From NCBI RefSeq assembly GCF_037038585.1, contig NC_092541.1, positions 567,445-631,444 of the forward strand: a stretch of DNA of 64,000 nt, given 5' to 3'. The notes under the pieces were generated by a model. The model saw nothing but the letters and a program-made list of their open reading frames with translations, was not told the DNA's origin and made no database searches. A program made the translations under genes and the position numbers. Position 1 is the first letter of the stretch. Every line of letters starts with the position of its first letter. Positions 12,030 through 23,698 of the stretch are shown piece after piece. The DNA comes from Patagioenas fasciata. Lineage: Eukaryota > Chordata > Aves > Columbiformes > Columbidae.

Positions 12030-12745
12030 TGTCACAACAGCCAGGGATGCGGCAGCCCCTGGGGGCCGGGGCGGACACCGCCCCCGGGGCAGCCAGGTGG
12101 AGCTCGGCGAGGGGCGAAGCCGCCCCCGGGGCGGGAAGGGAAGGGAATGCCGGGGCAGCACCTGGAGCCGGCCCGGAGGGAGGAGAGCGGCCCCGGCGGG
12201 CTGTGGCCGGGAGGGTGAGCTGCCCGTGCTGCGGGGGCCATTTCCCGCCGGTGGGGGAGGGAGGGAGCGGGCGCTGCGGCCGCCCCTGAGGAGACGGGTA
12301 GGGCGGGCTCCGCGCTGAGGGAGGCGCCGGCCCGTGAGGCAGCGGCGGGGCCCGGGGGGTGAGGGGGCCCGGGCCCGGGGTCCGCTCAGCTGGCGGGGCG
12401 GGGCAGGTCCTGCGGGGGCAGGTCCGGCGGGAGCGGGACGGCGTCCGCTTGTTGCCGCGGTAACCGGGCCCGCGGTCCTCGCCCCCAGCATGGCCGCTCG
12501 GGGCGGGGCGGCGGGAGGGCGGGCGGTGACCCGGGAGCTCCGCGCCTTGTGCCCCGGGCTCTCAGCCGCGGGGAGGCCGCGGCCTGGCCCTCCCCTCAGG
12601 CCTCGGGGGAGCCCCCTGCGGTACCTCCAGCAGGGCCAGGCCCGGCGGCGGTGGCGGGGCCGCTCCCCGGGGCTGTGCTGAGGGGATTCCAGCCCCTGCC
12701 CGCCCGGCGTGCGGAGCTGCGGGGAGCTGGGGCCTGACCCCCTCC
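12030..12745. promoter_or_regulatory. orphan CpG island
   Basis: Roughly 0.7 kb of very GC-rich sequence with dense CG dinucleotides and several GC boxes of the GGGCGGGGC and CCCCGCCC type, sharply bounded by AT-rich DNA. In vertebrates such islands usually mark promoters. It lies 8.5 kb after MRC2 and 25 kb before the TANC2 promoter, and no recognisable gene starts here. It could drive a long non-coding RNA, be a remnant of a lost or unrecognised neighbour such as MARCHF10, or act as an enhancer. The long frames across it on both strands are low-complexity A/G/P/R translations of GC-rich DNA and are not supported as proteins. Confidence 0.7.
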
Positions 12746-12767
12746 AGCCCTCTGCCATAAATCCTAA

Positions 12768-12835
12768 AATTCATGAAATAGTTTGGGTCGGAAGGGACCG
12801 GCGAAGGTCATCTTGTCCAGCCCCCAATAAACACT
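12768..12835 (-). mobile_element. CR1 LINE 3'-end fragment (antisense)
   Basis: The run ATAGTTTGGGTCGGAAGGGA, followed by GGTCATCTTGTCCAGCCCCC, is the reverse complement of the CR1 3' UTR core. It is a short copy directly flanking the CpG island. Confidence 0.75.
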
Positions 12836-15800
12836 GTCAGAGCGTTTCAAAAAGAACCTGTGATTTACAGGAGAATACGTAGCAAATTGCGAGGCCCGGC
12901 GGCTTACCTTGGTTGGATTTCTCTCTGTTGGTGTCTGCTTATCTCAGCGGCCATTCTGTGTCTCCAGGTAGAAAAGATTGTTTTTCTTGTAAACCAATAA
13001 TTAAATCGTTGATGGAAATTTTTGCATCCTATATTCTTCTGCTGTCTTTACCTTCTCCCTTTCCTTGTTCTCCCTCTTAGCCGTTCATCTCAGCGTTGCT
13101 GCCCTGGCAGCCCCCTCCCGTAGGTAGGCCTGGCTTCGGAAGGTTCTGGATGCGGTTTGGGGTGCCCTGGGGTGTCCGCAGCGGCTCCCGGCGGGAAAAG
13201 CCAAGTCACTGCTGCGGGAGCCGCTTTGGTGGCGCCTCGTGGTGTTTCTGTGAGAACTCCCGGGGACGTGGGACGTGTTCACACGGGGAGGTTTCTGCTC
13301 TGCCTCACAGACCGCGTGTGTGGGGCTCTGTTTGTTTCCAGAGGGTGCTTCCAGAAGGCTGACCACAGGGCGGCCGTGCCTCCTAATGCTGGAGGAGGCG
13401 TGATCGGACATACCTTCTGTTGGTTTGCATTCTGCCTCGTTCACTTCCAGAGGAAAACACACTCAGGGCAGCGCCAGGCTTGCGGGTTGGTACCAGGCAC
13501 AGAACTCCACGTGTTCCTAAACTCAGGTGCATCTTCCTATTTTGCTGTAGAGCCAGGAGTTTCGTTGATATTTAGGTATATTCAGATTATAACGGCACAG
13601 CGCTGCAGTGCTGCTGTGCACACCGCGGCACGTACGTCAGCCACTGCTCCGTGGCTCCATCTGGCACATACCGACACTTTGTGGGTTTGTCCTGCTAACA
13701 AGGACCAAAAGAACAAAAGGGCGAAGTAGATACTAGCAAAGAACTGTTATATTTAAAGCCTTTACTTTGCCCTTAGTTCACCTCCGCTGTGCTTCATATT
13801 GTCAGGTTTCCAGAGCTCAGTGGTATCTCTTAATTTGGAATTCCCTTGTTTGTTGGGGTCAGTCCATGAGGCTTGTTTTAATGAATTTATTTTGTCTTTT
13901 AGTGTTCATGTAATTTACTGCAACCAGGAAAAAATAATTTTAAAACACTGAAAAATATTAATTTGGCAGAGAGGAAATATTGCCCGGGAGTGCCAGTTTC
14001 AGAGGAACAGAAACGTCCTCCTTGTGTCATTGTAGCCACGGCCATTTCCTTCACTTACTGCCATGGTTATTCTGGTTTTGGTGCCAGCACTGAATGTGTG
14101 TTCATGAAATATAGGGAAATAAAGCACTCATTGCCCTGGGGAAGTTACAGATACAACCTCAGGAGATTCTCCAGCTGCTTTGATAGTATAACCTAAATAA
14201 GAGGTGTAACCTTGTTTGGTGTGCCTGCCAACCCCATGTGACACGTAGTAATGTGCTTAAGTCCCCAAATACTGTTGTAAATCTGGCCCATAATCTGGAG
14301 CGCACAAGCAGCCGGGATCTGGAGCAACATCTGCTCGGGGTTCGCACCAGCGGCCTCTCAGTGCCTTATCGTGCTCAGCAAGGGCCCCCCTCTCCTTTTC
14401 CACCGAAATCAAAGGGATTCGGAGCCATTCAGGTGACCACAAGCTCAATTCCATCACGGATGTAGAGTTGACTATTCAACCATTTGTTTGGCTTTTTTTT
14501 TCTTAATTGAATTTTTAGGTGTTTTTGATTCTTCTTTTACTTTCGATCTTGCCTTTCCTCTCTGTGTGTTATTCCAGGAGCGAGTTTGCGTTGCTGACCG
14601 TCCTGCTAGTGCAGCAGTTGTACTGGGCAAGTGACAAAGAACCAGCAGATGAAAGCCAACTGCTGTTACCCATATGATTGAAAGTTGCTTTTCCTTTATA
14701 TAAACAACGTGCCTGAGGTCGCTCTTTCAGCTTGCTCCATCCCACCCATGAATCTCGGGATTTACATGTCAGTCTGTGTTCTGCACTATGTCTTTGGTGT
14801 GTGATTCATTACATTTTAGCATCGTAAAGGGAATCTCTAGTGTGTAACACACACAAGTCGGAGATGCCGTTACCAACCCGCTGTCCTGCAGTGCACGTTG
14901 TCAGGAATGTGTCCTGAGAGGAACCTTTGGCTTCCCCAAGATGCTTTTAGAATTCCGGTGTGGCAAAATTTCTCCGGCATGCCCTGAGTGAGCAGTTACC
15001 AAATGATTTTTCAAAGCCTGGGTTTCTTCTTTGTGCGCATTTTATTTTGGGAGTAAACGGTGCAAAATCGCGCTCAGGGCTGCGGAAATGGGGAGGTGTC
15101 AGCCTTACCGGTCCCTTTGGAGTGCCATGTATTTAAAATGGCACATCGGGATAATGGTTATGAGATTCATGACCTCGTTTAAAGGGTGTCCTAGACCAAC
15201 AGTCAACAGTGCCCCACGCACAGTTGCAAGTTTTGATTGTAAAGCTTTATCCAAACAGTATAAAATCTTCCATACCAGCGGCAAACCTCACCCGACTCAC
15301 TGAAGAGTCTCATTTGAATTCAGGTTATTGCTGAAGTTGGATAGTCTGTTATCTTGTTCAAAATTAGCGTGACCAGGACAGGAACTTGAATGAAGCGGAG
15401 AACAGTGGTGTTGGGGAAATCAGAGCACCACGGTATTTATGTTCGTGCCCTTGCAGGTCTCCACGCTGCCTGAGGGGAACCTCTTTAGATCTGCATCTTC
15501 ACCTGAAGATGTGGGCTTTTCTTTTCACCACCTGGGAATGGATGTGTTCTTAGAGGATGGCGACTCGTTTATCGTGTTCCAACGCTGGATTCTCTTGCGT
15601 GAAGCCTGAAGTGCAAATATAAATGAGAATAGATTGAGCTCAGGAGCGCTGGACACGAATACAAATCGAACAGCAGCACTTCATCACGGGACATTTTAAA
15701 GTCAGGTCCTGCTGGCTGAAAACAGAACTGCATCTTGTTACTTTGATTGTACTAAGCTTAAAATTCAGAAGAAAGCAAAGAAGGAGCAAGAATAAGTGCA

Positions 15801-18800
15801 TTTTAAAATGTGGTTAATTATAATACAAGGCATGATGTTTAGAAGTAGAAGAAATAAATTTATTTCATGTATATCTCAAAGTAATTTAAATGAATCAAAG
15901 TTTGATCTGCTGAATTTTGTCCCAAGAGTTTTTGTTCATTTTGATGAATAAACTAATGAAATGCCATGTGATTAAAATATGGAAGGAGTTCTGTGGAGAA
16001 CAGAAGCATAAATGGGTTGAAGGAGGGGTTCTGCAGTAGAGGACGGGTCCGTCGGTTACTGCTGCCTATGGGCTCAGGGCACCTGTGAGCTGCTTGTTCC
16101 CAGAATGGAGAGCGCAGGTGAACAGGGACTGAGGGCGCTGCGGGATCTCTGCTCTCCGGAGCTGTTGGTGGATTCACCGCTGGACGTAACCAGGACAGAA
16201 ACCCACCACCAAAACTGAAGTTGTCGGCAAGAGCCTTTATTTGTCAGCTCTGTGTCCCGTAACCAGATAAAAGCCGTTTGACTAAGTTTGATCGCGACTC
16301 TGGTATTGCAGGATTGAAGCAATGAAGGCTTTGGGGTTTTGCTAATTAAAGCCAAGAAGCCTATATGCTCCAATTTCCATGAGTTCCATTTGGCAGGTCT
16401 GGAACAGCGGCTGGAGGAGCTCCAGCTCCGCTGGGCTCCTGTGCAGGGCTGGTAATTGCCTCCGCTCCCAAACTATTTTTTACCAGGCAAAGCACATAAT
16501 TTGGTGCTGTTTGTTGCAAGCTGTATTTTACTTTGGAAGCCACAACAATCCTTTGTCCTCTGCGGAACGCGGAGTTGCGGTTGTGCCCTTTTGATGGGGT
16601 TTTCTGTTTTCGCCTTTGTTCTGGGGTTTGCTGCGCAGGTTACCATCTGTTCTGTGAGCCCGGGCGCGGCGTGGGGCGACCCAAGCACCAGACAGCGTAT
16701 TTGTGGAGGAATCCAGTTCAGACATTCAGTCTGTCCTCTGGTTACACAGAAAATAGCCGTGGTCGGACCTCTGTAAGTAGCTCTTGGGGCTGGGGAACTG
16801 AGACGCACAACTGTGGCCACTTCTGCCACCCTCGCGTGTCCTCGTCGGCACTGGATGTGCAGCAGAGCTTGTTCAGAGGCTGCAGCTCTGCGCCCTTTCC
16901 AGCGGTGGAAATCATCAATGCAGGGAAGTGCTGCTGCGTAGAGCCAGGACTTTACTGCCTGGTGGGTATAGCGAGACCACGTTATAGATGTTGGTGGTGC
17001 GAGCCCACACTGAACTCCCCCTCCCCAAGTCCTCGTGGTAAAAACTACGTATTCCCATTGTATATTTGACTGGCCTTGTTACCCTGTTCTGATTGCTGGC
17101 AGATGCTGTACAGCTAATGGTGTCATTCCTGTTACTACATCAGTTGTTAAGTGGGCCAGAAAACAGCCTTTAAGATTAAAGTTTAATCAGTCCAAGTATT
17201 TTGAGAGCGAGCAAGTAGAGACTTTATTCTTCTGGAGAATTACCGGCTACTTTCTGCAATCCCTGGCAGAGATAGAATGTTCTGTCAGAAAATGTCTCCA
17301 GCGAGAAATAGCAGGCAAAGAATATTTTCTGTGGGATGGCATGAGCAACCTTGTGCTTTAAAGCTGCTGTATTAATTGCTTGTTAATGGGCAGCTTTTGG
17401 CAGAATTTCTTTTTGGTATGGCCTCAAGAATTTTAATGGCGCATCAGTCAGTGAGTGCAGAAAATATACTTTGGAAACAATAAACAGGATATTGAGTGGT
17501 TGTGTCGGTGTGTGACACCGGCTGAGTCAGCCATGGTGTAGTTTGGGTCAGTTATAAACCCCGTATTAACATCTCTAAGAGCTGAAAGACGTGTTGCGTT
17601 CCTCTGACTCCCATGCAATATGTGGTTCTGGCTTTTTTCCACCCCTGCTTTATTGTTTTCCGCGAGATTACAAGGAGAGGCAAACAGAAACCTTCAAACC
17701 CCTGTGGATTTCAAGGAGTTAATTTTCTGTGTCTTGCGTACAGGCCTCCGAAGGTGATTCCCAAACTGTTCTCAAGCTCACTGAACGTTTTGTATAGGAC
17801 GTTTTCCCAGGCAGAGAGGCTGTCCCAGGCCGGGGTCGTGTAGGTACGCTGGTGGGTGTACGAGAACGTGCACTAAATGTCCTTTTGTTTGGAAAAACCC
17901 CACAAGAGTCAGTTCATGCTGTACACAGGAAAAAGGCTTTTCTGAGCCCGCCTGTTCTCGCGGTGTCCCCTCCTCTCGGGTCCCGGCCACCTCGCTGCAG
18001 AGGAGGAAGCGCAGTTCTGAATTGCGTGCAGGAGCGTTAAACTCTGTCTGACAAGCTGGTGTGTGTTCTGGCAATGTGGGGACTCGAAGGTGAGAGCACA
18101 GAGCAGGTTCTCCCTTCCCTGATGCAGCGCGCTCCCGTCCCAGCTCGCCGAGCGCGTTCCCACAGAGACGCCGGGAGAGGAAGGAAGGAGCAACTGGTTC
18201 TTCGTTTTCCTCACCTCCTGTAGCTTTGCACCTTGTTGCTTCTGTTCCGAAGGAGGTGCTGTGACAGTAATTCTATGGGACGGGTGTTGTAACACAGGGA
18301 TGGGCAAACTTGCCTGGGGGAAAGGCTCCAGACTCTGTTCTAAATTAGATGCTAAATGTGTTGGGAGAAACTTAGAGACCTCATTTTTCAGAGAGGGAAG
18401 GCAGTATCAGTCCCTTCACTGGTGGTGTGTTGGTTTTGGTGACAAGCGGAGTGTCCCCGTTGCTGTGACACTTACAGACGGGGCTGTTGCCCCTCAGGGC
18501 GGCTTCTCCTGGGGTGCTGCAGCCTCAGGTCCTGCTCTGTCACGCAGGGTCTATCTCGTGATGCCTTTTGTGTCCGTGCCAACAACTGCTAATCCTTCTT
18601 TTCCCCCATTAGAGCACATACCTTCATAGTACGTGATCGGTAGAAAAAGATTGTAGAGCCTTTAGGATTGCTGTATACTCAACACAAGGCGATACTAGCG
18701 AGAAACGGGAGAGTTAAACTGCTTAACAGATCCTGCTTTTCACCTTTAAATACACACCTTATTGTATAAACATGTGTTGTACCCACAGCATGACTGCAGC

Positions 18801-20992
18801 CCTGATTCTGCTGTGTCTTTGTCCTTCCGTGCGCAGTTCCTGCTGGACGGTGTTTTCCTGGCACGCTCAGCGCAGGAACAAGCTGTTGTAAGGCCGCAGT
18901 TGAACAGAGGTTTTTATGCAGAGCGCAGATGAGAGGAGGTGAAACGTCTTCAGGCAGCAGAGATAACGCTGCAGTCAAGGTCTTCATCTGCTGCAGGGAC
19001 ATCGCTCCACGCGGAGAGGTTTCAGGTACGGTCAGCACTGTGGATGCGTCGCACTCGCGCTGGGAGAAGCAGCACCAGGTGAGGGAGGAACCGCGTCAGT
19101 CACGCTTCTGCATGGGAGGCCTCCGTCAACCAAATCTGCCTCCGCAGCACACAGGGTTTTATGCAGAATGTGAAAAAAAGCCCTTAGCGTCTAGCTTTGC
19201 AGAATAAATCTACTTGTTGCATTGTATCTGTTGAGGATCTTTCTCTCCATCTAGTTTTAATGCTTGGGAGATGTTCTTAAGTAGTGAAGATTATGACAGC
19301 TGAGGGTAAATTGTAGTTCAAACCTAATCCCTGCAGTTCCCTTTGAAAGCTGCACAGAAAGGAGACAAAACCACATGCAAAAGTTTGAAACGAATCCTGT
19401 ATGACAGATGCATAAATTATGATGTCTGTGCTACTGTTTTTATTTTGAAATAACAGTTTCATAGCACAGCTTTAAACTCCAGATCCACTATTGGGTGTCT
19501 CTAATTCAAAGTGAAAAGCAAAATGTCTCCCAACCGTGCCAGAGTTCACTTCACTTGGGCACGTCCTTTGTTTAAACATCTCGTGTTGCTTTGTTCATCA
19601 GGTTCGGGTTCTTGATCCGTTCCAACCAAGCGCTCTCTCCCTCGCTATCTTCGCAGCTCCTTGAGCTTCCTCAGTCCTCCCAGCCCCGCACTGTTCATCA
19701 TCCTCCTCTCCCTTTCTCCCTCCCTTCTCGCAGTTGCTGGCTTTGTGTTCTTCCCTTTGTTCTAAAGCATTCCGTGTGCTTGGAGTAGCTGTCCAGGCAG
19801 AGTTCACAAAGACCTTTTCTTTCTAAAAGTGGTTCTTAAGACTAAACCTATTTCTAGCCACTTTTCGACTCAAAATGCCGAACATCATCCTATGTTTGGT
19901 ATTGATTTGTGTGCTCCTTTGGTGCCGTTAGACTGCACATTTTTGGAGGCGACTCTTATTTGTACAGCACGTTTTACCCAGTGCACATCGCTCTGCTCAT
20001 CCAACGCTCTGTATAAATAATGAAAGCGCACAGGGCTTGCTGGCACAAGTCGGCAGAGAGCTGCGTTTCCTGGGGCTCTGCTTCTGAGCTCTGCTTTGTT
20101 CCTGGGCGCTCTGTTCGTTTTTTGCGTTGCTGTGCGAGTATTTCACATAGAGCTTCGCGGGAGCTCCGGCGCTGGGGCTCGTCCTTCTCGCGCGTTCGGT
20201 GGGAACACAGACCTGTGTTAACACCACCACGTGCTGGATGCGAAAAGGCTTCGACAGGCTCCTTTCCACTCCCATCCCTTCCTCAAATGCAGGAGTGAAA
20301 TAACTGAGCACCCTGTGGAGAGCATGGAGGGAAAATCATTGTCCTGAAAGCATCCGGAGCTGTGGGGCAGGGTCACCCTTCAAGGCTGCTCGTGGCCGGG
20401 GGGACAGTGCGTGAAGCAGCTCCCGGGAAACACCCGCTTCATGCGGCTGTAGTTGTAACTGCAGGATATGAAGCACATTTGGGTAAAGAAAGGAAAAGCA
20501 TGCGCTGATTAAAGGACCCAATTGCCATACAAGCAGTGTCCTGAGGCACGGTCAGCAGCCACGGCCCTCCTGGAGCTTTGCCAAGCCGAGTTATTTTTGC
20601 ATTGCAAAGCGCCTTCAGAGGATCTTTCTGAAGGGTGCTATATAAGTAAAAGAACTGCCTGATTGATTTAAAGTGAATCTCTTGAATTTTGGCTCCCCCT
20701 TCTACAAATTACATGTGTCTAAATTTCTCTGCTTCAAAAATTAAACCAGATAGATCACGGGTGGAATGAGATTAATTTTATTACACACAATAGTTCATTA
20801 GTGAAGGGGGAGTAATTTCATGTATTCATGCATAGCCTGCCCAGCGTTTTTTTCACTGCAGCTCTTTCAGATGTAAAGAAAAATATAATGCTCATTGAAT
20901 TGCTTATTAGACAGCATACAGCAGGAGAAAGTGTGTATGGTATTGTGCTGTAGGTTACATTTCCAAATTCATAGGGACCATCAGGCTGAAAT
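12836..20992. other. intergenic DNA, no gene recognised
   Basis: About 8 kb of mixed-composition DNA. Open frames reach about 190 codons (13157-13729) but show no domain, and their residue composition looks random. A splice-flanked minus-strand stretch at 12908-12954 is discussed in the findings. No recognisable repeats were seen. Confidence 0.5.
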
Positions 20993-21300
20993 TAGAATCG
21001 TAGAATCATTTTGGTTCGAAAAGACCTTTAAGCTCATGGAGTCCACCCGTTCCCCACCCCTGTCCCTGCCCCGTGTCCTGAGAACCTCCTGTCCGTCTGT
21101 CCAGCCCCCCAGGGATGGTGACTCCAGCACTGCCCTGGGCAGCCTGTTCAATGCCCCACAGCCCTTTGGGGAAGGAATTGTTCCCAGATCCAACCTCAAC
21201 CTCCCCTGGGCAACTTGAGGCCGTTTCCTCTGCTCCTGGCGCTTGTTCCTGGGGAGAAGAGACCAACACCCCCCAATCTGCAACCTCCTTTTAGCTGGCA
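20993..21300 (-). mobile_element. CR1 LINE 3' region (antisense)
   Basis: The sequence begins with AGAATCGTAGAATCATTTTG and continues through GGTTCGAAAAGACC, CAGGGATGGTGACTCCAGCA, CTGGGCAGCCTGTTCAATGC and AACTTGAGGCCGTTTCCTCT to GAAGAGACCAACACC. This is the reverse complement of the CR1 RT tail and 3' UTR. The same subfamily reappears at the right edge of the window. The sense strand of the element points left. Confidence 0.9.
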
Positions 21301-21518
21301 CTGGAGACCAAAGCCACGACGGAGGGCTGACATTTTGGCCAGGATAACAGCAGCGGGCAAAGCTGGAACGGTTGCACCCCAGATCGCAGTTCTGCCGGGC
21401 GCTGACGAAGGGTTTGCACCTGCCCTGGGAATGCAGGAGCTTGAGCCCAGCTCTGGAAGCCCCAGGAGTTCAAACAGGGCCTGAGGCTTTGCAGCCACCA
21501 TTGTGACCCTGTCTGTTT

Positions 21519-21842
21519 ATCAATATGGAAAGGGGCAGTGTCAGGAGGATGGAGCCAGGCTCTTCTGGGTGACAACCAGTGACAGGACAAGGGGCAATGG
21601 GTGCAAACTGGAACACAGGAGGTTCCACTGAAAGAGGAGAAGAAACTTGTTGGGGGTGAGGGTGGCAGAGCCTGGCCCAGGCTGCCCAGGGAGGTTGTGG
21701 AGTCTCCTTCTCTGCAGACATTCAAACCCGCCTGGACACCTTCCTGTGGAACCTCAGCTGGGTGTTCCTGCTCCATGGGGGATTGCACTGGATGAGCTTT
21801 GCAGGGCCCTTCAACCCCTGACATCCCAGAATTCTGTGACTT
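21519..21842 (+). mobile_element. CR1 LINE 3' region with ATTCTGTGA end
   Basis: A 5'-truncated sense copy running from ATGGAAAGGGGCAGTGTCAG through GTGACAGGACAAGGGGCAAT, GGAGTCTCCTTCTCTGCAGA and GGGCCCTTCAACCCCTGACA to GAATTCTGTGA. It retains a normal CR1 3' terminus. It belongs to the same subfamily as the copy at 43631-44332 and lies in inverted orientation about 220 bp from the previous CR1. Confidence 0.92.
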
Positions 21843-23560
21843 CCAGGGCTAAAACCAGAATATTGTTGGTGTTTGGCACCGAGCGCTGCAGCATGTTCGG
21901 GGCTGCTCACCAAGGGTTCTCCCTGTTTGAACCGCACAATGCGCCCACATCTGTTTTTCTCGAGTAGGTACCATGTGTGAATACGTATTTTTGTAGCCCG
22001 GTTTATTCCTACATACAGAAGAGCATCTGGCTGAGACGAGCAGCCCTGGTAATGTCAGTCCTGAGTCAGTCAGCAGGATCGGTGCTGCGAGGCGGTGCTT
22101 GCTCCCAAGCGGCCGACCACAGGAGCTGCAGAGATTGCTGCTGCCGGAGCCCAGTTCTTGCTCATCATGCGGTAACATCAAGTTGCAACGCAATTAGAGG
22201 AGCTGTTCCTAATCCTGGTGCCTTGGCTATTATTTTCCAATCTCTGTCTACTTGGTAATAAATCCATGTCCTCTTGAAAGACACGCAAATGGTGATGATG
22301 AAATTGTGTATGTTCAGCTAATTACAGCAGCGACCTGTGCAGCTTTGTCTGGTTTAGTGCGGTTCTCATTCTTTTCTGCTCGGAGTTGTTAAGACTGTGC
22401 AAGGTGACTTTACAGAGCACTGTGCTGAGCCCATCAAAGTGATGCTGGGCCACAGAAGAAATTAATCTGTATGTTCAGATGTCATTACCGGTCCTGCTAA
22501 GCCCTTTGGCCTCACTTGGGCACTTTTACAGAGCCTTTATAAAACTGATTCTTTCCCTTAAAAAGATTTGTGTATTTTTACTTAAGGAGTAAAGTGGACA
22601 TTATCTTCCTAAAAGGTACAGCTGGGGAATGGTTAAGTCTGTTAAGATCCCTAGGTGGGAATTAGGGAACAAGAATGGATGCTTTGTAAGGAATTACTGG
22701 TTATTATTGCAGACTTCTGAAAAACAGAGATGAAATTAACAGTTGTGTGTCATTTCATTACTGCTTTGGCAGTCTGCTTTCGATTTCTTTAAGGGTAAGA
22801 TGGTTGCTAGGGCTTTGTGGTGAATAACCTTTTTGTGCTCAGCTCAAGGCGAGTATAATTATTTTGTAATTTTAGTTCGTGGGGCTGTTTTAGACATTTT
22901 CAGGACAAAAAAGAGCTCGGCTTCTCTCACCCTCGCACTCGGTTGCGCGTCGCAGCAGCAGGAAAAGCAGCTGTGTCTGTCCTCATCGTTTGCGCGGGGT
23001 GTGTGCCCGAGGATCTGGCTCCCACCAGCGAGGTGAATGTGGGCTTGACCTTGTTACGAGCCGGCACCGGTTGCCTTGAGGGGTGAAGGTCCCTGTCGAG
23101 GTGTCTGTAATGACTGCAGAAGTGAGGTGGTGGACGGGAGCTGCTGGAAGTGAGCGAGTTACCAGTGAAGTTCAAGCTGACACCCTGCAAACCCACAGAA
23201 CTCTGTGGCTTCAAGGGGAAGATTTCTAGGAGTCAACCACCGTACTCTTCCATGTGGTTGCGGTAAACTTCCAGCTCATCAGTTCGCTTTCTCAGGACTG
23301 ACAGGTTTTCAGTGAGGCCGTCCCATAGAGCGGTGCCACAGCGGCAGCGGGATGGCATCCGGGGTTCTATCAGATCAGAAGTGGGCGTCTCGCACAGGGC
23401 TGTCTTCATCTGAGCTGCTTATCCTGTGTTGCTCAATATTCCTGGAGAGCAGGTTGATGCTCAGTCACCCAAAGGTGCCATTTGCCCTGTCGGACTGGAA
23501 GTCTTGGGCAGCTAAACTGCACTTTGAGCTCGTGACTCCGGGAGCTGACGTGGCACAGGC
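21843..23560. other. intergenic DNA, nothing recognised
   Basis: About 1.7 kb with no supported gene or repeat. Confidence 0.5.
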
Positions 23561-23698
23561 CTGGGGGGTCCGGCAGGGACACTGGGGGGTCCGGCAGGGA
23601 CACTGGGGGGTCCGGCAGGGACACTGGGGGGTCCGGCAGGGACGTTGAGGTTCCTGCAGGGACATTGGGGGGTCCTGCAGGGACCCTGGGGTCTGCAG
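23561..23698. repeat. 21-bp G-rich minisatellite, about 6.5 units
   Basis: Four near-identical units of the form CTGGGGGGTCCGGCAGGGAC plus one base (23561-23644) are followed by two diverged units (23645-23685) and a partial one. Because 21 is a multiple of three, both strands can stay open, giving the heptapeptide pattern WGVRQGH on the plus strand and SVPAGPP on the minus strand. There is no sign that either is translated. The G-runs could form a quadruplex. Confidence 0.92.

Noticed and set aside
12015-12758. A 247-codon minus-strand frame and several plus-strand frames in the 12-kb CpG island
   Set aside because: Frames are open on both strands at once with A/G/P/R-rich translations and no domain, as expected by chance in very GC-rich DNA.
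13157-13729. A 190-codon plus-strand frame
   Set aside because: The translation shows no domain and no coding-like composition, and overlapping frames of similar length occur.
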